Part shown: positions 1 through 11,741 of the stretch, piece after piece
Numbering within the stretch: the first letter of the stretch is position 1
Layout of the letters: every line of letters begins with the position of its first letter
DNA from: Granulicella pectinivorans
GTDB lineage: Bacteria; Acidobacteriota; Terriglobia; Terriglobales; Acidobacteriaceae
Direction of reading: 5' to 3'
Assembly (NCBI RefSeq): GCF_900114625.1
Contig: NZ_FOZL01000001.1
Span: forward strand, 1,860,001-1,924,000
Length of the DNA stretch: 64,000 nucleotides
The notes under the pieces: model-generated
What the model was told of the DNA's origin: nothing
What the model saw: only the letters and a program-made list of their open reading frames with translations
Databases searched by the model: none
Program-made: the position numbers and the translations under genes

Positions 1-995
1 TCGATTATCCGGCGCTGGCCTCCTATTACCAGACACACGCCGCCGAGATTCTCGGCGCTTTGCCCGATACGGTCGAGCTTTCGCTCTACGGAGGGTCGGG
101 CCGCATGTTGGCCGGTATGTTCGAGGAGCAGCTCAAGTTGGGCGAGTACGACACAAGCACAGGCAGCTTTCCGATCATTCTCGACACGAAAAGAGACAAT
201 CAGGGTTCCGCAAACGGTCAAACGACCGTCTCCCTGGGCAGTCTTTTCAAGCGCCATCAGGAAGCGGCCCAGCAAAACCACGCCGTCAATCTGAGTGGCA
301 ATATCGGGGTTGGTCTCAATCGGGCGCGCAGTCTGGCGAGTTGCCCAGTGGCCGACCGCGTGCTTCGGTCCTGGAGTGGCCCTCAAGTGATGATGCCGAC
401 CTACACCGTGTTGTATGACCGGACAGGCTTCGACACCCTTCCCATGGACGTCGATGCGGCACGAACGTACATCAACAGCCATCCTGCCTTACACCGGACC
501 GTGATGCTTTCCATCGACTTTCACCTACAGAATAAAGCCGACGTCAGAGCCGCAGGTTTTGGCGGAAGAGGCATCTCGTCGGTGACCTTCCCGGGCAAGA
601 TAGCGCGGGTCACGGTGATCGACTCCAGCGCTCTGCCGCTCGGCTTTCTGGCCGACGACCATTCGCTGCCGCTTCCAGTTGTACCCGCGGCTCCAAGCTC
701 GCCAGCCGAAAAACTGGCAGCTACACGCGATGCGGCTTTTGTCTATGAGAGAGAAACCGTCTGCCATTGGGACATGAGCGGCTATCAGTTGACTGCCCTT
801 CAGACGATGGAGAGCCGCATCCACAGCACGGGGACACCGCAGGAAAGGCAGGAGTGGGACTCCGTGGTGGCGAGGGAGTATTCCCTCCTCGGCGCGAAAC
901 GTATCTACGGATACTGTGCGCTTCCCGGCGCGCGTGCGCAGTACGACAGCATACTCATGCGGGTGTGGCCCAATGGACCGATCGCCCATCCTTAG
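1..995 (+). CDS. Hypothetical protein, 5' end outside window
   Basis: The reading frame is open from the first codon of the window (codons begin at position 3), so the gene is cut by the window edge and the internal TTG at 60 is not needed as a start. About 330 residues are visible, ending at 995. I do not recognise the family. There is no membrane segment or signal peptide in the visible part, no obvious nucleotide-binding motif, and a Pro/Ala-rich linker near visible residue 230 that separates two folded-looking parts. The C-terminal part holds two cysteines in aromatic contexts. It is followed 106 bases later by a membrane-protein gene on the same strand, so the two may be co-transcribed. 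Codon use lacks the strong strand bias of the chromosomal genes further right, which suggests it belongs to the same acquired region as the CRISPR locus. Confidence 0.75.
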   Translation, partial: DYPALASYYQTHAAEILGALPDTVELSLYGGSGRMLAGMFEEQLKLGEYDTSTGSFPIILDTKRDNQGSANGQTTVSLGSLFKRHQEAAQQNHAVNLSGNIGVGLNRARSLASCPVADRVLRSWSGPQVMMPTYTVLYDRTGFDTLPMDVDAARTYINSHPALHRTVMLSIDFHLQNKADVRAAGFGGRGISSVTFPGKIARVTVIDSSALPLGFLADDHSLPLPVVPAAPSSPAEKLAATRDAAFVYERETVCHWDMSGYQLTALQTMESRIHSTGTPQERQEWDSVVAREYSLLGAKRIYGYCALPGARAQYDSILMRVWPNGPIAHP

Positions 996-1101
996 GCCGC
1001 TGGCGTCGCAGTGCAGGACGGGGATTGCGGGACCATGAGCCGTATCGTCGCCGGATCCCAGACTCCAATGAAATCCAATCGTTCGAGGGGGTATCGGCAC
1101 C

Positions 1102-1677
1102 ATGAATTCCATTCTGGTTAGAGTTGTTGCACTCGGTCCGCTCTGCGTATCGCTCTGCGCGGCCTACTCTCTCTTCGGAGCGCAGTACTTCCAGCATCCG
1201 CAACTGGGGCCGAAGTGGCTCGCGGGGCTCATCCTGGGCTCAATGGTCTGGGCGGCCTTCAGCATGATTGCCTTCGAGGAAATTCCCGAAGCCATCTCTT
1301 ATTTGCAGAACCTTGCGAAATCGCCTTCCGGCTCCTCCCTATCCAAGCCAGCTCCGTCGAGGGTCGCGAGTGCAACGAATATTCAAGGAGGAAACGCAGC
1401 CATGAACCAACCGAACAAGACATCCCCATCGTCCACACTCTCGGCGCAGGAAAAGGCGCGCATCGAGGAAGAAGAGCGTTATCGCGCTCAGGTCCGCGCC
1501 CGCTACTCCGGGGGTAGCAACCCAACGTCATCGAGTAACGCTTACGTGCGGTCCGCGAGTTACACAACCCGGCTCCGCGAAAATGTCGATAACGGCATGT
1601 GGTGGGCCTCGAAGATTGTCGCGACATTCTTCGTTCTGGCAGTTCTATTCGCAGTCATTGCGATATTTGGGCACTAA
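1102..1677 (+). CDS. Hypothetical membrane protein, about 191 aa
   Basis: The ATG is preceded by a GAGGGGG ribosome-binding site. The protein has two N-terminal hydrophobic segments (about residues 5-27 and 38-60), a soluble Ser/Pro-rich and charged middle (about 75-150, including a short Glu/Arg-rich helix with EEEERYRAQ), and a C-terminal hydrophobic segment (about 168-190). It therefore looks like a small inner-membrane protein with a cytosolic or periplasmic loop. No family is recognised. It lies 106 bases downstream of the truncated hypothetical gene and is the last gene before the far end of the CRISPR array. Confidence 0.7.
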   Translation: MNSILVRVVALGPLCVSLCAAYSLFGAQYFQHPQLGPKWLAGLILGSMVWAAFSMIAFEEIPEAISYLQNLAKSPSGSSLSKPAPSRVASATNIQGGNAAMNQPNKTSPSSTLSAQEKARIEEEERYRAQVRARYSGGSNPTSSSNAYVRSASYTTRLRENVDNGMWWASKIVATFFVLAVLFAVIAIFGH

Positions 1678-1895
1678 CGCATTGCAATTGTCTGCATCGT
1701 GCTCGGTTTAGATGAATGTGCGCTTTTCACAGATGCAGATGTTAACAACAAACCGTGGTCGAAGACTGTTGAACAACAGATCGAAGAACTCACCACGCAG
1801 TTGGAGCGGATCTCCAACTCAGCGGGCTGCCACGATGCTCCACCGAACGGTGTTGAGATACCCCTCAAGCGATTTGCGATCTCGGAAAACTTCAC
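1674..1895 (-). pseudogene. Possible remnant of a small conserved gene (DUF6650-like start)
   Basis: Between the membrane-protein gene and the array (1678-2031, about 350 bases) there is no convincing intact gene. On the minus strand an ORF starts MKFSEIANRLRGISTPFGG, which resembles my recollection of the N-terminus of a small hypothetical family (DUF6650). The following 45 residues look out of frame and low in quality. I read it as a possible truncated remnant. A homology search of 1674-1895 would settle it. Nothing else is seen in this stretch. Confidence 0.25.
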
Positions 1896-2031
1896 CGCGG
1901 CTTCGCCCCCGAATCTCGGAGATACTGAAGGTCATCATCGCTCAGCTCGGACACGCCTAACTGAGCGCGTATACAACCGTTTAGCTTTGGAACACTGCGT
2001 CGTCGCCGAACCCTTGTTTAGCTCGACCAGG

Positions 2032-5973
<3,942 letters not shown>

Positions 5974-6206
5974 GTCGGCTTCTCTAACTCATTCAGCCGT
6001 GCGTACTTAGGATGCAGCTTTCGCGGATCGATGGCAAGAAGCTTGGTCGTCATGGATCAATTTATGCTTGCCACAAGCAAAGGTGCTGACTTCAAATGAG
6101 TTCGTACAAACGCGGATCTCTCACTCAGAGGGTGTTCGCTTGTGGTCCGCGCATCACACGAAGTCGCAATGGATGATCACCAAACCGTGACCAAAGATCC
6201 TTGGTT
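5974..6206 (-). promoter_or_regulatory. CRISPR leader region
   Basis: These 233 bases separate cas2 from the youngest repeat and hold the leader, read on the minus strand. The cas2-proximal part contains a GCGGACC...GATCCGCG inverted motif (about 6108-6153) of the kind seen in type I leaders, then an AT-richer stretch with a GCTTG-TGG-CAAGC palindrome (about 6065-6077). The last ~80 bases before the first repeat look unlike a leader: from an ATG at 6053 a minus-strand frame of 26 good-looking codons runs into the repeat and stops there (5958). See findings. Confidence 0.7.
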
Positions 6207-6497
6207 TCATAGAATCATGGGGCCTTGCGGGTCATACGAGGGTTTGGCGCCTACATGTTCTACGCGCCGTTTCCATTCGTTTCCAAGAAAGTAAAAGCGC
6301 AGACTATCCTGTTGCGCGTCCGCCTCCTTGACTAGCGAGGCGCGGAAAGTGACCCACTGGGCTGCATCGACGAGGCATTCGAATACTGAGTTCTGCACGC
6401 GTTGCCCGCGATCCTCACATAGTCTGGCAACGCGTCGCAGCCTTCGGCGGCCAGCTTCGTCCCGTGTGCTCACATCATAGCTGACTAAAACGAGCAC
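6207..6497 (-). CDS. cas2: CRISPR-associated endonuclease Cas2 (type I-C)
   Basis: The protein has 96 residues and begins MLVLVSYDVST, the Cas2 ferredoxin-fold strand with its conserved Asp at position 8. It ends with the proline-rich tail usual in type I-C Cas2. Cas2 dimers bridge two Cas1 dimers to integrate new spacers at the leader end. The gene is six bases downstream of cas1 and is the last cas gene before the leader, the normal type I-C order. The length is typical and nothing suggests decay. Confidence 0.96.
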   Translation of the reverse strand: MLVLVSYDVSTRDEAGRRRLRRVARLCEDRGQRVQNSVFECLVDAAQWVTFRASLVKEADAQQDSLRFYFLGNEWKRRVEHVGAKPSYDPQGPMIL

Positions 6498-6503
6498 CGT
6501 TTC

Positions 6504-7535
6504 TTACCTCCAGAGAAAGGCTGGGTAGCCATCGAGGCCGCCGCGAATGTGCCTGGCCAAGAGCAGGGCCTGCGTGTAGGGGACGAGACCAAGCGGGATG
6601 CGTTCATTCAGGAAGGGGTGCTCAATCTCCTCCTGTTTGCGTGTCTGCCATGCGGCCACGACAGCCTTGCGCGTGGCTTCTTCCAGTAGCACGCCCCCTC
6701 CATCCTGCAGAGTGAAGTCGTCGGACTGCACCTGGCGACGATTGATGAGCGTCAGTACCAGGCGATCGGCCAGCGAACTGCGCAGCTCTTCCATCATGTC
6801 AAGCGCGAGGCTTGGCCGGCCGGGGCGGTCGGTGTGCAGGAATCCGACAGCTGGGTCCAGACCCACGGACTCAAGCGCAGACTCGATATCGTGGCGCAAT
6901 AGGGCGTAGACGAAGGAAAGCAGAGCGTTGACACGGTCTAGCGGAGGGCGACGGGAGCGTCCGCCAAAGTGAAAGGCCTCCGGCTCTCCGGCGATCATGG
7001 CGTCGAAGGTCGAGAAGTAGATCTGTCCGGCCAGCCCTTCATGACCACGTGCCTCGTCGATCGAAGCGGCACGGTTTGCATCGAGTCCAATCCACAAGAG
7101 GCGGCTTGCGGCTTCGCGCAGGGCGAGTTGGCGCTCGCTGTCGGCGCTCTCTCGCGCGGCGCGCATGAGCACGGTGCGGCTGTTAGCAATCTTGGCGGTG
7201 ACGATGCTCCGAACCAGAGGGAGGGCCGCTTCGCCTCCGTCGGACATACGATACTGCTGGCGACGGAGCAGGACGTTGCCGCTGACCGGGCCGTTGACGC
7301 GCGCCAGAAAGCGCCCTTGCTCTGTGAGGAAGGTGATGCACACCCCTTGTTCGCAGCAGAGCGCGAGTACGGGCGGAGAGCAGGAGACTTGGCCCCAGCA
7401 GACAAGGCCCTCTAACGTGTGGACAGGAATGCGTAGTTTGTACTCTGCATTCACCCTGACCGATACGGTTTCGCCGTCTCGATGAAGATAGGCACCCTGT
7501 GTCATGACATGCAGCGTATTGAGGAGTTTGCGCAT
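6504..7535 (-). CDS. cas1: CRISPR-associated endonuclease/integrase Cas1 (type I-C)
   Basis: This 343-residue protein is the spacer integrase. The metal-binding residues expected for Cas1 are visible: Glu in GHEGLAG (about E166), His in GFLHTDRPGRPSLALD (about H234) and acidic residues in the following helix (D246/E249). The N-terminal beta domain (about 1-90) and helical C-terminal domain are complete. The start ATG sits 3 bases after the cas4 stop, so cas4, cas1 and cas2 form one adaptation module, transcribed toward the array. Confidence 0.97.
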   Translation of the reverse strand: MRKLLNTLHVMTQGAYLHRDGETVSVRVNAEYKLRIPVHTLEGLVCWGQVSCSPPVLALCCEQGVCITFLTEQGRFLARVNGPVSGNVLLRRQQYRMSDGGEAALPLVRSIVTAKIANSRTVLMRAARESADSERQLALREAASRLLWIGLDANRAASIDEARGHEGLAGQIYFSTFDAMIAGEPEAFHFGGRSRRPPLDRVNALLSFVYALLRHDIESALESVGLDPAVGFLHTDRPGRPSLALDMMEELRSSLADRLVLTLINRRQVQSDDFTLQDGGGVLLEEATRKAVVAAWQTRKQEEIEHPFLNERIPLGLVPYTQALLLARHIRGGLDGYPAFLWR

Positions 7536-7538
7536 CGA

Positions 7539-8183
7539 TTACTCGCTTTGGCGCAACGCGCGAAGTTGGGCGGCCTGCCAGCGCGCGGCAACAGCGGTGG
7601 TTGCTGTGGACTCCGGCAGGCATACGTCGACCAGGGAGCAACTGCGGCAGTGCCTGCTTGGTTGTGCGGGCGGCGTGATGCGTGCGTCATAGAGACCGTG
7701 CATCGTAGCCGCTAACGTTTCGGTCCGGGCGCGAAGCTCCGGTGTAAAGTCCACGTCGATGCGCCGGCGTGGCTCACCATAAAAGATGGCACCGCGCGGC
7801 ACGGCGCAGGCAAGCATCTCTTCAAGACAAAGAGCCTGCGCGCAGAGCTGTACTAGGTCGCAGTCGGTCGGCTTGCGCTTGCCGCGTTTGTACTCTACGG
7901 GAAAGGGCTCCGGACGGAACTCGACGACATCGGCCCGGCCGGTCAGCCGCAAGCGGCGGCTTTCGAGCGCGAGACCGCGTACGGTGCGCAGATCACGCCT
8001 GCGCACCTGTCCAGGAAGGTCCGCACGCTCGTGCAGCAGGCGGCCTTCGGCGGTCAACCGGTTCTCCGCCCACGCCTGCTCCAGGTGGATGAGCGCCCAC
8101 TGACGTGGGCAGAAGGCAAGATGTTGCAAGCCACTGAGAGGCAGGGGCTCCTGCAGCACCGTCATGGGTGAGGCTTCAAACAT
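7539..8183 (-). CDS. cas4: CRISPR-associated exonuclease Cas4 (type I-C)
   Basis: Cas4 selects and trims prespacers so that they carry the right PAM. The sequence shows the family pattern PLSGLQHLAFCPRQWALIHLE at the start (first cysteine of the iron-sulfur cluster), the nuclease motif FPVEYKRGKRK, and three clustered cysteines near the C-terminus (HCRSC...VDVC). The start is ambiguous. ATG at 8183 overlaps the cas7 stop by eight bases and suggests translational coupling. ATG at 8165 gives a form starting MTVLQEPLPL, closer to most Cas4 N-termini. An earlier in-frame codon at 8219 would overlap cas7 by 44 bases and is unlikely. Confidence 0.93.
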   Translation of the reverse strand: MFEASPMTVLQEPLPLSGLQHLAFCPRQWALIHLEQAWAENRLTAEGRLLHERADLPGQVRRRDLRTVRGLALESRRLRLTGRADVVEFRPEPFPVEYKRGKRKPTDCDLVQLCAQALCLEEMLACAVPRGAIFYGEPRRRIDVDFTPELRARTETLAATMHGLYDARITPPAQPSRHCRSCSLVDVCLPESTATTAVAARWQAAQLRALRQSE

Positions 8184-9153
8184 AGCGCCAGGCGGTGACG
8201 CCGGACAGAGCCTCCGCACCCTCTACCGGCTCGGTGATCCCCTTGGCTTGGTACTCGGCGAAGCTGCGGGCATTTGGGACGCTTGGTAGTTCGACCGTCG
8301 CGAGAACCTTGTGGGCCGGGGCATTGCCCAGCTTGTCCTTGTGCTCAAAGAGCCAGAGACCGCACACCGACATCTCGCCGCGCGTCGCGGAGCGGTCATG
8401 ATCGAAGAGGTTGGTCAACGCTTCCAGCAGTGTGCCCAGATCCTTCTCGGTGAAGCCGGTCTGCGTTGCAAGAAAGGGCGAGATGAAGCCGTGCATGCGA
8501 TAGAGTCCATAGGCGACGCCGTGCTTCCGACCCATCTGTCCGGAGGACGCCTTCTCCTCGCCGGCCTCGTTGATCACGGCTTCGCCACCCGCATCGCCGG
8601 GGTTGGTGAGGGCAACGCGCGTGATGGTGTGGGCGATGCTGGTGATGGGGTCGATGGAGGTTGCGAAACCGAACTGCACAGGACCGCGCACCTGTCCGCA
8701 GTTCCACAAACGGGTCTGCCCCTTCGCCTTCTTGCCGGCCCCGATGGCGGCATCGGCTTCTGCCTCCGCCTTGCCGGTCGTCATCACCGCTCCGAAGGTG
8801 CGAATGTCGAAGTAGTTCTGGCACATCCAGGCGCGGGCCTTGTCGACAGACTTGCCGTCCGGCTCCACGCCCAACGCCTTGTAGGCCTCGCGTTGCTCGT
8901 TCGCGAGAATGCCGCGTTCTTTGACGAAGATATTGTTCGGCGCTGCAAATTCGCGTGTCAATCCGACATAGTTGCGAATCTTGCGTTTGATCGCCACATC
9001 GGTGACGAGGCCTGTACCAGTCTCGGGGTCGACCCGTGGCGCGTTATCGGCGTCGGGGTCGCCGTTGGGATTGCCATGGCGCACGTCGAACAGCAGAACG
9101 ATTTCGTAGCGCTTCTCAAGGACGGTATCCTGTGTGAACTCGGGGCGGTTCAT
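8176..9153 (-). CDS. cas7c: Type I-C Cascade backbone protein Cas7 (Csd2)
   Basis: This 325-residue RAMP protein polymerises along the crRNA spacer to form the Cascade backbone. The signature FDVRHGNPNGDPDADNAPR near residue 23 is characteristic of Csd2, and the rest keeps the family length. Its ATG overlaps the cas8c stop in an ATGA arrangement (9150-9153), so translation is probably coupled. It is intact. Confidence 0.96.
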   Translation of the reverse strand: MNRPEFTQDTVLEKRYEIVLLFDVRHGNPNGDPDADNAPRVDPETGTGLVTDVAIKRKIRNYVGLTREFAAPNNIFVKERGILANEQREAYKALGVEPDGKSVDKARAWMCQNYFDIRTFGAVMTTGKAEAEADAAIGAGKKAKGQTRLWNCGQVRGPVQFGFATSIDPITSIAHTITRVALTNPGDAGGEAVINEAGEEKASSGQMGRKHGVAYGLYRMHGFISPFLATQTGFTEKDLGTLLEALTNLFDHDRSATRGEMSVCGLWLFEHKDKLGNAPAHKVLATVELPSVPNARSFAEYQAKGITEPVEGAEALSGVTAWRYV

Positions 9154-10982
9154 GCTGCGGTCTCCTCTTCAGTGGATGGTGCGTTATCAGTGGGCGCGAC
9201 GCCGTCGGCCTTGCGGAAGAAGCTTTGCCTTTGGTGGTAGTAGCCCAGGCCGAAGCGACCCTGTTCTTCCAAAGTCAGTGCATCCTGCAACTCTTCCGGA
9301 CTGAGAAGAGACAACAACCTGCCAAACTCACGGTCGGTCTTAATGGCCATTCCCGGAATGTCTCGTTTTGCCTTGGCCAGGTGGTAGCGGTAAAGCTTCA
9401 GCAATTCGGTCAGCACGACACCGGGCCGTATCGAGGCCATACTGTAAAAGCGATCGACCACGGTACGGTTGAGGCCCTGCGATTGCGCCAGCGCCTGCAT
9501 ACGCTCCGACACGGCCAGCACACGGCCGAAGACATAGGCCTTCTCCGTGCTGTCTACGTCAAGTCCCTTTTTCATGGTCTCCTCGGTGTGCGTGATCTTT
9601 TCTCCGGTCGATGCGGATAGGCCGTTGCTGACAAAGTAAAAATGCAGCAGCGCGGCCCTCTCGGGGCTTAGCTTGCGCTGGCCTTTGCGGAGGTCCTGCT
9701 GCTCGACACGAATGCGCGTGACCACCCCAGTCAGGAAGCTGCGCGAGAGCGGTTGCGCGAAGAGTGCGGCGAGCCATAGCTCGGTCGCCAACTCCGCAGG
9801 CAGGCGGTCGAGCTCGCCGTTCAGCACCATCGACTTCAACAAACGGAACTGTGGCAATGGCGTATCACGATCGAAACGATCCACATCGATGGCCGCGAAG
9901 TAGAGGCGGAGGTTGCGGTCGACCTCGTCTACCGTGCCGGTATGGATGCGCCGTACGATAGCCCGGCCCTGCACCCCGGTCAGGATGAGGCAATAGAACC
10001 GCGCGGCATTCGAGAGTGCGAGCTTTGTTCCCTCGCGCGGCGTGCTTAGCAACTCGGTGACCCGTTTCGGCTCGTCGCGAAGCAAGGCGAGCCCTTCGAT
10101 GAGTGGATCATCGTTGTCCCCCCAGTAGACGGCTGTAGTGTCGCCGTTCAACACGGTGTTGAGCGCTCCCGCAAGGTTGCCCGTGCGCGGGTTGATGTAG
10201 CGCTGCCGGGTGAGTCGGCGCAGGCTCTCAACATAGGCGGTCATGCACTCGCTACATACGGGGGCGTTGGCGTTGCCGGACCAGCCGTAGCTCTCGAAAG
10301 CCTCCGAGTTAAAGCTAACCATCGGAACACCGCTGGTAGAGCCACCTCGGATCTGGATTTGATTGTGGATGGCGGCGGGCGTACGCGCCTCGCCGCAAAC
10401 CAGGCACTGGATCTTCGCAGGATCTTCCTGCTCCGGACCAACGCTCTCGCTCCAGTGCAACCGCAACGCCTCAAGCTCGTGCAGTTCTTCGTCTTCAACG
10501 CTGAAGGTAAAGAGATCGTTGTCGGCGAAATCCTTATAGCCGAGGAGGGCGACGGTACACTTGGCACGCTCGGTCTCGTTGGAAAGAAACGCAAGCAGTG
10601 ACGCAAGCTCGGGCGGCGCGTCGGTTCCTGCAGCGCGCTCCAGCAGCTGGCGGTAGGCTGCGTGACGCTCGATATTCTTCGGATCGTCTGAGGCTCCTGT
10701 AGCGTCAAGGCCAAGCACATATTTGGCATTGTCAACGAGAAAGTTCGCCTTGACCCTCGAGGATCGAACCTGCCGCCGAGGAATGACCATCAACTTGGCC
10801 TCCGAGCGCGGCCTCTTCTTGCTGCCGGCGGGCAGCGTCTCCGGTGTGTTTGTGTCGTAGAGCTGGCGGAAACGGCCATCGCGATGCAGTTCGATGACCC
10901 AGCGCACCGGTTTGCTCTCGAAGGCGGGATCGTCGACCAGGCCCTCGCGCAGGGCGAGTTCGCGCAGCGATTGCAGAATCAT
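9150..10982 (-). CDS. cas8c: Type I-C Cascade large subunit Cas8c (Csd1)
   Basis: This is the 610-residue large subunit, which recognises the PAM and, through an internal start in many relatives, supplies the small subunit. Two CxxC pairs (QCLVCGE and APVCSECMTAY, about residues 194-243) form the zinc-binding feature often seen in Csd1. The C-terminal ~120 residues are helical and would correspond to the Cas11-like region. An in-frame Met there (for example in ERMQALAQSQ or YSMASIRPG) could be an internal start, but I cannot prove one. It overlaps cas5c by four bases at its start and cas7 by four at its end. Confidence 0.95.
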   Translation of the reverse strand: MILQSLRELALREGLVDDPAFESKPVRWVIELHRDGRFRQLYDTNTPETLPAGSKKRPRSEAKLMVIPRRQVRSSRVKANFLVDNAKYVLGLDATGASDDPKNIERHAAYRQLLERAAGTDAPPELASLLAFLSNETERAKCTVALLGYKDFADNDLFTFSVEDEELHELEALRLHWSESVGPEQEDPAKIQCLVCGEARTPAAIHNQIQIRGGSTSGVPMVSFNSEAFESYGWSGNANAPVCSECMTAYVESLRRLTRQRYINPRTGNLAGALNTVLNGDTTAVYWGDNDDPLIEGLALLRDEPKRVTELLSTPREGTKLALSNAARFYCLILTGVQGRAIVRRIHTGTVDEVDRNLRLYFAAIDVDRFDRDTPLPQFRLLKSMVLNGELDRLPAELATELWLAALFAQPLSRSFLTGVVTRIRVEQQDLRKGQRKLSPERAALLHFYFVSNGLSASTGEKITHTEETMKKGLDVDSTEKAYVFGRVLAVSERMQALAQSQGLNRTVVDRFYSMASIRPGVVLTELLKLYRYHLAKAKRDIPGMAIKTDREFGRLLSLLSPEELQDALTLEEQGRFGLGYYHQRQSFFRKADGVAPTDNAPSTEEETAA

Positions 10983-11638
10983 GCGCGCCGCTCCGGAACC
11001 GTGACCACCCCGTGGCGCAGTGCCGCGGGGAAGAAGTAGGCCTCGTTCGCGATCGTTCCGGCGTGGATCGCGCCGAAGTCGATGTCGTGGAGCATCCAGC
11101 CGAGATCGCGCGACTCGTCTTCCAGAATGCCACTCCCGTCCCAGGGCTCGACCGAGGCCGGAAACTCACGACACCCAAGATAGGGCTGGAAGTGCTGCTG
11201 CCCACGCTCCAGGCGCCGCTCGAACATCTCCTCGAACTTGCGCACATTGTCACCGGACCCGGCCTTCGCAGTCATCGTGAACCGCGCGACCACGCCGTAG
11301 TCGACATCGCGCAGGGCGAGTGTATTGCGCTGCGCACGGTCTTCATCTGCGTAGAAATCCGGCATCGCCGGGCCGCCGTTTGAAGCAGACAGTGCGTTGC
11401 GCGTGGAGACGCGTGAGTTGACCTCGTTGCGCCGGAACGGCAACCATCGCACCGTCCTGAGCAGGGCGACGCTGAGAATCTGCCAGCGGATCGCCGGCTT
11501 CCAGAGCACGGCCTCAATCACCCCGCGCGCAGCAGAGGGCGTAATCAGATCGTAGGAGACTCGTTCGGTCGAAAACTCCGGTCGCGAAAAGCATGCCAGC
11601 GAACCGTGGATGCGCACATGAAAATCTCTGGAGTGCAT
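10979..11638 (-). CDS. cas5c: Type I-C crRNA-processing protein Cas5c (Csd5)
   Basis: In type I-C systems Cas5 replaces Cas6 and cuts the repeat RNA. The protein starts MHSRDFHVRIHGSLACFSRPE, matching the family N-terminus, with the glycine-rich loop DLITPSAARGVIEAVLWKP. I chose ATG 11638 because an AAGGA ribosome-binding site precedes it by four bases. A longer frame to 11701 adds an unrelated 21-residue leader. The resulting 219 residues fit the family. The stop overlaps the cas8c start. Confidence 0.95.
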   Translation of the reverse strand: MHSRDFHVRIHGSLACFSRPEFSTERVSYDLITPSAARGVIEAVLWKPAIRWQILSVALLRTVRWLPFRRNEVNSRVSTRNALSASNGGPAMPDFYADEDRAQRNTLALRDVDYGVVARFTMTAKAGSGDNVRKFEEMFERRLERGQQHFQPYLGCREFPASVEPWDGSGILEDESRDLGWMLHDIDFGAIHAGTIANEAYFFPAALRHGVVTVPERRA

Positions 11639-11741
11639 ACGTTCCTTGTTTTCCGTAATGAGAGGACTGTACGGGGCAGAGGTGCGTAGGAGGAGTAGCA
11701 AAGTAGGTTCGCTGTCCAGTACCGTAGCGAAACCTTACTTG